A DNA stretch of 29,284 nt from JAOTYV01 sp041557595 (lineage in GTDB: Bacteria > Pseudomonadota > Alphaproteobacteria > UBA8366), in the NCBI GenBank assembly GCA_041557595.1, contig JBFFGE010000036.1, positions 1 to 29,284 on the forward strand, in the 5' to 3' direction. The notes below the pieces were generated by a model. It worked only from the letters and a program-made list of their open reading frames with translations. It did not search any database and was not told where the DNA came from. Both the position numbers and the translations under genes were made by a program. Position 1 is the stretch's first letter. Every line of letters begins with the position of its first letter. This document shows positions 22,663 through 29,284 of this stretch, one piece after another.

Positions 22663-24346
22663 TATTCTTTCGCCGGGTCTAATTCTGATTCTCGGTTCGC
22701 TCGTGCTGCCGTTCCTGAAGGGTATTTGGCAGCGGGGCTTCATGCTGCTGCTGCCCGTGCTCGGATTCTGGCAGACGCTGATGCTGGCGCCCGGAGAGTC
22801 CGGGGCAATCGAAATTTTCGGGTTGACGCTGATCACCATTCGCGTCGACGCCCTGAGCCTTGTCTTCGCGTACATATTCCACATCGCGGCGCTCATCTCG
22901 GCGATCTATGCCTGGCATGTCCGCGATACCGTGCAGCATGTGGCGGGGATGGCCTATGCCGGGGCGGCGATCGGCGCCGTTTTCGCGGGCGATCTGATTA
23001 CGTTGTTCGTCTATTGGGAGCTGACGGCTCTGACATCGGTGTTCCTGATCTGGGCGCGGCGGGAGGAGAGCGCCTACCGCGCGGGTCTTCGCTATCTCCT
23101 CGTTCAGGTCGGTTCCGGCGTCATCCTGCTTGCGGGAATCGTCATTCACCAGCAGCAGAGCGGCAGCATCGCCTTCACCAAGATCGGCCTGGACGGCCTC
23201 GGGCCGACATTGATTTTCCTCGCCTTCGGCATCAAATGCGCCTTTCCGCTGCTGCACAACTGGCTGCAGGACGCCTATCCCGAAGCGACCGTGACAGGCA
23301 CCGTTTTCCTGAGCGCGTTCACGACGAAGCTAGCGGTCTATGCCCTGGCGCGGGGCTTCCCCGGTACCGAGATGTTGATCTGGATCGGCGCGACGATGAC
23401 GGCGTTTCCGATCTTCTATGCGGTTATCGAGAACGACCTGCGGCGCGTGCTCGCCTACAGCCTGAACAATCAGCTCGGATTCATGGTCGTCGGCATCGGC
23501 ATCGGCACCGAACTGTCGCTGAACGGAACGGCCGCGCACGCCTTTAGCCACATCCTGTACAAGGCGCTGCTGTTCATGTCGATGGGCGCCGTGCTGTTCC
23601 GGACGGGAACCATCAAGGGTTCCGAGCTGGGCGGACTCTACAAATCGATGCCCTGGACGACCGGGTTTTGTATCGTCGGCGCCGCGTCGATCTCGGCGTT
23701 TCCGCTCTTCAGCGGCTTCATCAGCAAGTCCATGATCATCACCGCGGCGGCCGGCGGCGGCCATTGGTTTACCTGGGGCGTGCTCCTATTCGCGTCGGCG
23801 GGCGTGTTCCATCATTCCGGGATCAAGATTCCCTATTTCGCGTTTTTTGCGCATGACAGCGGCATCCGCGTTAAAGAGGCGCCGTTCAATATGCTCCTGG
23901 CGATGGGGCTGACGGCCTTCCTGTGCATCGCGATCGGGGTTTATCCGGCACCGCTTTATGCCATCCTGCCGTTCCCGGTGGATTTCGTGCCCTACACCGT
24001 GACACATGTCATTACGCAGCTTCAGCTGCTGATGTATTCCGCGTTGGCATTCGCGGTCTTGATGCGGTTCGGCATCTATCCGCCGGAACTCCGAAGCGTC
24101 AATCTCGACAGCGATTGGATCTACCGGCGCTTCCTGCCGAGGATCGTAGGCGCGATACGAAACGGCTTGGCGGCGCTGCAACAGGGCGCCGAGACGGTTG
24201 CCGAGCGTTGGTTGCGGCGGCTGCTGGCAGTCGTGTTCCACTATCACGGGCCGAGCGGCCTGCTTGCGAGGACATGGCCGATAGGCGGTGCCGCGCTTTG
24301 CGTGCTGGCCATGCTCGGCGGTTTTCTGCTGACTTATTTTCTATAG
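22655..24346 (+). CDS. Third NuoL/MrpD-type antiporter subunit with C-terminal extension
   Basis: The 563-residue protein has the proton-conducting transporter core: LFVYWELTALTSVFLIWARR with the key Glu at about residue 122, AFGIKCAFPLLHNWLQDAYP with a membrane Lys and His, SLNNQLGFMVVGI, and HAFSHILYKALLF. The core is followed by about 100 extra residues that include a helical amphipathic segment (residues 480-530) and a final membrane helix ending in LLTYFL. It lacks any quinone or Fe-S motif. The gene overlaps the small upstream gene by 8 nt and is the last gene of the operon. Its stop lies 4 nt from the convergent histidine kinase stop, and no terminator separates them. Confidence 0.91.
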   Translation: MTDILSPGLILILGSLVLPFLKGIWQRGFMLLLPVLGFWQTLMLAPGESGAIEIFGLTLITIRVDALSLVFAYIFHIAALISAIYAWHVRDTVQHVAGMAYAGAAIGAVFAGDLITLFVYWELTALTSVFLIWARREESAYRAGLRYLLVQVGSGVILLAGIVIHQQQSGSIAFTKIGLDGLGPTLIFLAFGIKCAFPLLHNWLQDAYPEATVTGTVFLSAFTTKLAVYALARGFPGTEMLIWIGATMTAFPIFYAVIENDLRRVLAYSLNNQLGFMVVGIGIGTELSLNGTAAHAFSHILYKALLFMSMGAVLFRTGTIKGSELGGLYKSMPWTTGFCIVGAASISAFPLFSGFISKSMIITAAAGGGHWFTWGVLLFASAGVFHHSGIKIPYFAFFAHDSGIRVKEAPFNMLLAMGLTAFLCIAIGVYPAPLYAILPFPVDFVPYTVTHVITQLQLLMYSALAFAVLMRFGIYPPELRSVNLDSDWIYRRFLPRIVGAIRNGLAALQQGAETVAERWLRRLLAVVFHYHGPSGLLARTWPIGGAALCVLAMLGGFLLTYFL

Positions 24347-24350
24347 AGCT

Positions 24351-26405
24351 TCAGGATTTCGATTCCGCGGCGGCGGTCGAATGCGCCGGTCGGTGGTTCG
24401 GAAAGGACACACGGACGGTCGTTCCCACGCCGGGTTCGCTCGAGATCTGCATTCGGCCCTTGTGGAGCTCGACCAGCGAATTGACAATCGGCAACCCCAA
24501 TCCGGTCCCGTGGTGAACGGTAACCTGCGCGCTGCCGACCTGATTGAACGGTTTTAGGACCTTTGCAATATCGTCGGCCGCGATGCCGATTCCGGTATCT
24601 GTGACGGATATATCGAGAAAATTGTCCGCCGCGCACTCCACCGCAACGGTGATTTTGCCGCCCCTCGGTGTGAATTTGATGGCATTGGACAACAGGTTCA
24701 GAAGAATCTGCTTCATGGCGCGCGGGTCGCCGGTAAGTTCGGCCACGTCGTCGTCGAATTGCATTTCGACGGAGAGCCGATTTTGCTCGATTTCCGGATT
24801 GAAGACGTGGATCGTTTCCTGGGCCACTTGCCGGGGATCGACTTCCCCGATGCGAAGCTCGTACTTCCCGGCTTCGATTTTCGACATGTCGAGGATGTCA
24901 TTGATCATGTCCAGCAGGTGATGGCCGCTTGCGGAAATGTCGCCGACATATTCTTCGTATTTCGGGTGACCCAGCGCGCCGAAGGTTTCGGCTTTCAGGA
25001 CCTCCGAAAATCCGATGATGGCGTTGAGCGGCGTGCGGAGTTCGTGGCTCATTTTCGCCAGGAAATCGGATTTCGAGCGGTTTGCGAATTCCGCGTCGGT
25101 CATGGCCTTGCGGAGCCGTTCCTTGGCGCGGCGGCGGTTGGTGACGTCGATGACGGTTCCTTGGATGGCGGGCATGCTGCGCCAGGAGACGGTGCGTGCC
25201 GATCGCCGCAGCCAGATGCGGTTGCCGTCCTTTCGGACACCTTCAAATTCGTAGGTTTCGGGGACCGGTTCTCCCGCGGTGCGCGCGTCGATGTATTTCA
25301 TGGTCCGGTCGCGCTCATGGGGTGCGGCAAGCAGCTGGGTGCTGCTGATCTGCATTATATCGTCGGTGTCGTCGAAGCCGAAGATTTTCGCGAATGCCTG
25401 ATTGCAGAACAGCAGTTTTTCGTTTCGGCTGACACTGATGCCGAGTTGCGAGTTTTCAAACAGATTGCGGAAGTTTTCCTCGCTTTCACGCAGTGCCTGT
25501 TCCGTGCGCTTGCGGTCGCTGATGTCATAGCGGATGACCACAGTGCTGCCGTCCGATGTCTTTGCGAAAGACGACAGAGACCACCGGCCGCCCGGGCGCG
25601 CGGTTTCGACATTGCGCGCGCCGTCGTCAAAATGTCTGAGTCGCGATGCGAGATATTCGTCCTCGTTGCCGATGGCATCGAGCGCCATTTTCTTACGCAT
25701 CGTGTCCCGAATTTGATCTTCATACAGAATGCCCGGCTGTTGCATCTCCGGTTGCCAGTCGAAAAGCTCCTTCGTCGCCTCATTGAAGAACACAAGCCGT
25801 CGGTCCGCGTCGTACAAGGCGACGCTCGCCGGCACCGTATCGAGGATTTCCGTGAGCAGCGTCTTGAATTGTTCGGCCTTGGCTTCCGCTTCCTTGACGT
25901 CCGTTATGTCCGCATAGGTGGATATGGTGAGGCCGTTTGGCATCGATGTCCGGCGAACGTCGATGATGCGCCCATTGGTGTGTTTCCGCTGCTCATGCGA
26001 TGGCCGTTCCGGGCTTGCCAGGATGGCGATTCGGGATTCCGCAAGTTTCCGGGGATCGCCCGGTCCATACGCCCCGGCTTTGGCGAAGGCGAGGGTGACG
26101 TCGAAGAGCGGCATGCCGCCTTCGGGCAAATCGCCCTTGTAACAATGGAGGTCGAGAAACTTCCGGTTGCAGGCAATTACGTGCATGTTCCGGTCGGTAA
26201 CGGCGAGGCCCTGCTCGACCGTTCGAATGGGCGTCTTGAGCAGGAGAGAGTTGTCCGAAAAGTGTTGCCGTACCGCCTGCCTGTAGAGGGCGAGTTCTTC
26301 GGACGCGGCGCGCAGCGCTGCCTCGCTCTCCGCGAGTCGCTGCTCCAATTCCTTGACGCGGCGTTCTAGAACCCTAATTTCTTTCATGTAAATTGGCGCC
26401 CGCAT
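24351..26405 (-). CDS. PAS-domain sensor histidine kinase
   Basis: The 684-residue protein has an N-terminal coiled coil (8-45) and then three PAS-type sensor domains at about 55-170, 180-298 and 305-425. Each ends in a D-I/V-x-D/N linker (ADITDVKEAE, YDISDRKRTE, IDVTNRRRAK). The HisKA domain contains FLAKMSHELRTPLNAIIGFS with the phospho-accepting His454. The ATPase domain has the N-box NLLSNAIKFTP, G1 DTGIGIAADD and G2 GTGLGLPIV. There is no transmembrane helix and no receiver domain, so it is a soluble kinase with an unlinked response regulator. Starts at 26405 or 26387 (MKEIRVLERR) are both possible; no clear ribosome binding site decides. Ligands may be redox, gas or small molecules. The gene is convergent with the antiporter operon. 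Confidence 0.94.
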   Translation of the reverse strand: MRAPIYMKEIRVLERRVKELEQRLAESEAALRAASEELALYRQAVRQHFSDNSLLLKTPIRTVEQGLAVTDRNMHVIACNRKFLDLHCYKGDLPEGGMPLFDVTLAFAKAGAYGPGDPRKLAESRIAILASPERPSHEQRKHTNGRIIDVRRTSMPNGLTISTYADITDVKEAEAKAEQFKTLLTEILDTVPASVALYDADRRLVFFNEATKELFDWQPEMQQPGILYEDQIRDTMRKKMALDAIGNEDEYLASRLRHFDDGARNVETARPGGRWSLSSFAKTSDGSTVVIRYDISDRKRTEQALRESEENFRNLFENSQLGISVSRNEKLLFCNQAFAKIFGFDDTDDIMQISSTQLLAAPHERDRTMKYIDARTAGEPVPETYEFEGVRKDGNRIWLRRSARTVSWRSMPAIQGTVIDVTNRRRAKERLRKAMTDAEFANRSKSDFLAKMSHELRTPLNAIIGFSEVLKAETFGALGHPKYEEYVGDISASGHHLLDMINDILDMSKIEAGKYELRIGEVDPRQVAQETIHVFNPEIEQNRLSVEMQFDDDVAELTGDPRAMKQILLNLLSNAIKFTPRGGKITVAVECAADNFLDISVTDTGIGIAADDIAKVLKPFNQVGSAQVTVHHGTGLGLPIVNSLVELHKGRMQISSEPGVGTTVRVSFPNHRPAHSTAAAESKS

Positions 26406-26591
26406 CCGGTCTGTTGCCGCGGCGGCATGAGACCGGAAATCTCTTGCCTGAGAAATCCCAACATTGCGCCGTACAGTAGGTCAGTATTGGTTAATGTATT
26501 ATAAATGCGTGTAAACCCAGGCATTTAAAGGAAGATCGCCCGATCCTTCCCCGCGGCAATTTCCAAACGAAGAAACGGCCAAAACAGAACA

Positions 26592-28475
26592 ATGTCGGAT
26601 CCGTCCATCACCAGCGGCTCTCTCGAAGGGAGCGGGCGTAAGCATCGCGGGTTTCGGAGCCTGCTGCCGTATCTTTGGCCCCGGGATTCCTGGGAAATTC
26701 GGGGCCGGGTCATCCTGGCGCTGGCGGCGCTCGCGGCATCGAAGATCGCCAATGTGTATATTCCGATTCTGTACCGCGATGCGGTCGACCTGCTGACGGG
26801 CGCCTCGACGCCGGTCGTTACCCTCCCGCTGGCCCTGCTGTTCGCCTATAGCGGCGCGCGGGTGTTGGCAGTGGCGTTCGGCGAAATACGGGAAGCGCTA
26901 TTCGCCAAGGTGGCGCAGCGCGCCATGCGGCTGGCCGCGCTACGGACTTTCCGCCATATCCACGCGCTGAGCCTGCGTTACCATCTGGAGCGTCGGACGG
27001 GCGGATTGTCCCGCGTGATCGAGCGCGGCATCAAGGGCATCGAATTCCTGCTCGCCTTCATGCTGTTCAATATCATCCCGACGCTGCTGGAAATCCTGCT
27101 CGTTTGCGGAATCCTGTGGGGATTGTTCGATTTCTGGTTTGCCGCGGTCACGTTTGTCACCATCGGGTCCTATATCGCCTTTACGCTGCTGGTGACCGAA
27201 TGGCGGATCAAGTTCCGCCGCGAGATGAACGATCGCGACACGGAGGCGAACACCAAGGCGATCGATAGTTTACTGAATTACGAGACGGTCAAATACTTCG
27301 GCAACGAGGCGCATGAGGCGGATCGATTCGATACCGCAATGCGCGCATATGAACTTGCCGCGGTGCGGAGCACGGTCAGCCTGTCGCTGCTCAATGTGGG
27401 GCAGGGGGTCATCATCTCGGCCGGATTGGTGGCCGTGATGGTGATGGCCGGGAACGGAGTCGTCGCGGGCACGATGACGATTGGCGATTTCGTGCTGGTG
27501 AACACATACATGATCCAGCTCTACCTGCCGCTCAATTTTCTCGGCTTCGTGTATCGCAACATTCGCCAATCGCTCACCGATATGGCCGATATGTTCAAGT
27601 TGTTGGATTTGCCGCAGGAAGTCCGCGATATTGCCGATGCGCCGGCGCTCGTGGCGGGACCGGGCGAAGTGCGTTTCGATAACGTGCATTTCGACTATGA
27701 CGCGCGCCAGCCGATCCTGAAGGGCGTCAGCTTTACCGTGCCGCCGGGCAAGACCGTGGCCATCGTCGGCAGAAGCGGCGCCGGGAAATCGACGATAAGC
27801 CGAATATTGTTTCGCTTCTACGATGTGTCCGACGGCGCCGTGACGATCGACGGTCAGGACATTCGCCGGGTGTCGCAAGCGAGCCTCCGCGAAGCGATCG
27901 GCGTGGTGCCGCAGGACACCGTGCTGTTCAATGACACGATCTACTACAATATCGCCTATGGGCGTCCGGCGGCATCGCCCGGCGAAGTCGAGACGGCGGC
28001 GCGTTTGGCGCGGATCCACGAGTTCGTCACGGGGCTGCCCGATGGGTACCAGTCGATGGTCGGCGAACGCGGCCTGAAGCTGTCGGGCGGCGAGAAGCAG
28101 CGCGTGGCGATTGCCCGCACAATTCTGAAAAACCCCCGTATCCTGCTGTTCGACGAAGCAACATCGGCGCTTGATAGCCATACCGAACAGGAAATCCAGG
28201 CGAGCCTAAAGGAAGTTTCGGCCGAGCGGACGACATTGATTATCGCCCATCGGTTGTTCACGGTTGTCGATGCGGACGAGATTCTCGTGCTTCGGGACGG
28301 CCGAATCGTCGAGCGGGGCAACCATGCCGCGTTGCTGGATCTGGCGGGCGAATATGCGGCGTTGTGGGAGAATCAGAGATCCGGTCAATCGGAGGGCGAG
28401 CCTGCCCAGGAGGCTCCCGCCGCGCCGGAAACGGTGTCCGGGCCGACCTCCGGGCCGCATGGTGGAACGGGATGA
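26592..28475 (+). CDS. Atm1/ABCB7-type ABC exporter (fused TM and ATPase)
   Basis: The 627-residue half-transporter has six membrane helices (about 36-330) and one ATPase domain: Walker A GRSGAGKS at 393-400, Q-loop Gln441, signature LSGGEKQ at 497-503, Walker B ILLFDEA ending in Glu522, and switch His553. The phrase NYETVKYFGNEAHE at 229-242 is the hallmark of the Atm1/ABCB7/HMT1 group, which exports glutathione-linked sulfur or metal species. It would act as a homodimer in the cytoplasmic membrane, in iron-sulfur or heavy-metal homeostasis. The C-terminal ~40 residues are a Pro/Ala/Glu-rich tail. The gene is followed by a strong hairpin. The upstream gap to the divergent kinase gene carries the promoter. 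Confidence 0.94.
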   Translation: MSDPSITSGSLEGSGRKHRGFRSLLPYLWPRDSWEIRGRVILALAALAASKIANVYIPILYRDAVDLLTGASTPVVTLPLALLFAYSGARVLAVAFGEIREALFAKVAQRAMRLAALRTFRHIHALSLRYHLERRTGGLSRVIERGIKGIEFLLAFMLFNIIPTLLEILLVCGILWGLFDFWFAAVTFVTIGSYIAFTLLVTEWRIKFRREMNDRDTEANTKAIDSLLNYETVKYFGNEAHEADRFDTAMRAYELAAVRSTVSLSLLNVGQGVIISAGLVAVMVMAGNGVVAGTMTIGDFVLVNTYMIQLYLPLNFLGFVYRNIRQSLTDMADMFKLLDLPQEVRDIADAPALVAGPGEVRFDNVHFDYDARQPILKGVSFTVPPGKTVAIVGRSGAGKSTISRILFRFYDVSDGAVTIDGQDIRRVSQASLREAIGVVPQDTVLFNDTIYYNIAYGRPAASPGEVETAARLARIHEFVTGLPDGYQSMVGERGLKLSGGEKQRVAIARTILKNPRILLFDEATSALDSHTEQEIQASLKEVSAERTTLIIAHRLFTVVDADEILVLRDGRIVERGNHAALLDLAGEYAALWENQRSGQSEGEPAQEAPAAPETVSGPTSGPHGGTG

Positions 28476-28558
28476 TCGCCGGAAAGGGACGCTTCCGCAC
28501 AGCGGCCGGTGTGCTGGTTCGGGCTATTCGGTACTGGCGCTCGGCAGGCCTGCCAACG

Positions 28559-28608
28559 AGAGCAGCTTACGTGCGTCCATTTGGGCGCACGTAAGCTGCT
28601 CTATCTTT
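28559..28608 (+). terminator. 20-bp stem-loop terminator after the ABC exporter gene
   Basis: Arms 28559-28578 and 28583-28602 pair at 20 positions with only one G-T pair, enclosing an ATTT tetraloop. A short T-rich run (TATCTTTATA) follows. The stem is much longer than needed for termination. It lies 84 nt after the stop of the exporter gene. It could also be the core of a small dispersed repeat. Confidence 0.75.
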
Positions 28609-28616
28609 ATAGTATC

Positions 28617-28664
28617 GATCAACTTTTCTGCCTTTAATTGATTCCAATTAAAGGCAGGTTGATC
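28617..28664 (+). promoter_or_regulatory. Second strong hairpin, in the leader of the DUF192 gene
   Basis: An inner 13-bp perfect stem (28628-28640 with 28645-28657) has an ATTC tetraloop. Outside it, GATCAAC (28617-28623) and GTTGATC (28658-28664) form 7 more pairs, with a 4-nt TTTT bulge on one side only. It ends 13 nt before the ATG of the next gene. Its AT-rich inner arms distinguish it from the hairpin at 28559. A role in start-codon access or transcript ends is inferred. Confidence 0.55.
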
Positions 28665-28677
28665 TAGGGTACCCCAG

Positions 28678-29142
28678 ATGCGCGCCGCACTTATGCTATG
28701 CCTTCTGGCGTCCTTTGTCGTATTGCCTTGGCCGGCCCGGTCGGAGGGGCGTGCCGCGATCTCCGAAATGGTGACGATCGAGAGCAAAGGGCACCGCCAC
28801 AGATTCATCGTTGAAATCGCCGATTCGCCGGCCGATCAGGCGCGTGGCCTGATGTTTCGTCGTGAATTGGCGCGGGACGCGGGCATGTTGTTCATCTACG
28901 ACGCCGAAGCGAGCCTGACGATGTGGATGAAGAATACCTATCTGCCGCTTGATATGCTTTTTATTGCCGCCGATGGCCGCATCGTCAAAATCGTCGAGCG
29001 CACCGTGCCGCTATCGACACAAATTATCAGCTCCGGGACGGCCGCGCTGGCGGTTCTGGAAGTCAACGGGGGCACCGTCAGCCGGCTGGCGATTGCCGTC
29101 GGCGACCGTGTCCGTCATAGGGCGTTCACGAATAGCGAGTAG
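28678..29142 (+). CDS. Exported DUF192 protein
   Basis: The 154-residue protein has a signal peptide (hydrophobic 3-20, cleavage near ARSEG). The DUF192 core carries RGLMFRRELARDAGMLFIYD at 56-75 and MWMKNTYLPLDMLFIAADG at 82-100, ending in VLEVNGG and an SRLAIAVGDRV strand. The family folds as a small beta-barrel and occurs widely as an exported protein of unknown function. The start at 28678 follows the hairpin directly and lacks a strong ribosome binding site. The gene converges with a minus-strand gene whose stop lies only 5 nt beyond. Confidence 0.9.
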   Translation: MRAALMLCLLASFVVLPWPARSEGRAAISEMVTIESKGHRHRFIVEIADSPADQARGLMFRRELARDAGMLFIYDAEASLTMWMKNTYLPLDMLFIAADGRIVKIVERTVPLSTQIISSGTAALAVLEVNGGTVSRLAIAVGDRVRHRAFTNSE

Positions 29143-29147
29143 GGCGC

Positions 29148-29284
29148 TTAAATCTGCGGCTTCCGCGACGCCTGCAGCAATTCCCAACCCTCACCGGCCG
29201 CGACCATGCAGGTGTTCCCTTTGGGCATCGTAACGACGATCGTGAAAGTCGATCCTTCGTTGGACGATAGCACTTCGATCAGCC
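29148..29284 (-). CDS. C-terminal end of an unrecognised protein, cut by the window edge
   Basis: The minus-strand frame from the right edge is open for 44 full codons and ends in TAA at 29150-29148. It reads LIEVLSSNEGSTFTIVVTMP, then KGNTCMVAAGEGWELLQA and a basic end, with a sensible mix of hydrophobic strands and one Cys. Such tails occur in small exported hypothetical proteins of Alphaproteobacteria, but no family is claimed. The convergent arrangement with the DUF192 gene supports a real gene. Confidence 0.6.
   Translation of the reverse strand, partial: LIEVLSSNEGSTFTIVVTMPKGNTCMVAAGEGWELLQASRKPQI

Noticed and set aside
22655..24346. Complex I (NuoL/NuoM) or hydrogenase membrane subunit
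   Set aside because: The flanking genes are MrpB/C/E/F/G types, and no quinone-binding, Fe-S or hydrogenase subunit is present.
1..29284. CRISPR array, IS element, tRNA or rRNA genes
   Set aside because: No regularly spaced repeats, transposase frames or tRNA-like cloverleaf sequences were seen by eye; a dedicated scan would be needed to exclude a divergent tRNA.

Overview
The window is GC-rich, tightly packed bacterial DNA. Its mix of an aerobic-type molybdenum hydroxylase, a cobalt-type nitrile hydratase, a CoxG protein, an Atm1-type exporter and an Mrp/Mbh-like antiporter cluster suggests an alphaproteobacterium of the Rhodospirillales or a related order. That placement is inferred from gene content and codon bias; no rRNA or tRNA gene was seen. 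No insertion sequence, integrase or CRISPR array was recognised.

Left part (1-10642), all on the minus strand. The first transcriptional block is coxS-coxL-coxM, a form II CO-dehydrogenase-like molybdenum hydroxylase in the S-L-M order usual for form II. It is followed by a large AsmA/YdbH-like membrane-anchored protein that runs off the left edge. Upstream lie a GNAT acetyltransferase, a compact nitrile hydratase operon (alpha, beta, accessory protein), a DUF4259 protein, an exported von Willebrand A-like protein, and a large membrane/coiled-coil gene broken by one frameshift and one in-frame TGA.

Middle part (10643-16754). An AT-rich block of about 1.3 kb carries a cysteine-rich orphan gene. 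The orphan is bracketed by a 162-bp direct duplication of the 3' end of the neighbouring cysteine desulfurase gene. Upstream of the desulfurase is the wreck of an ArsR-rhodanese regulator gene whose stop codon still overlaps the desulfurase start, with a 20-bp palindrome in front of it. Diverging from these are a six-TM ferric-reductase-like flavocytochrome and a 27-residue membrane micro-ORF. Next come coxG on the minus strand and a solitary Panacea/SocA-type protein on the plus strand.

Right part (16918-29284). A plus-strand operon of ten overlapping or nearly touching genes encodes a cation/proton antiporter complex in the order E-F-G-(MbhD/E-like)-B-C-D, followed by two further NuoL/MrpD-type subunits with a small two-TM protein between them. 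MrpA is absent as a fusion; its C-terminal part is a separate gene, as in archaeal Mbh/Mrp modules. A three-PAS histidine kinase converges on this operon. An Atm1/ABCB7-like exporter diverges from the kinase and ends in very strong tandem hairpins. A secreted DUF192 protein and the 3' end of an unrecognised minus-strand gene close the window.

Working picture (inference): the region combines oxidation of small or hydroxylatable substrates, sulfur and metal-cofactor handling (desulfurase, Atm1, ferric reductase) and ion-gradient coupling. The most unusual structures are the desulfurase-tail duplication with its orphan cassette, the decayed sulfur regulator beside it, the disrupted coiled-coil/VWA pair, and the split-MrpA antiporter operon with an extra small subunit.
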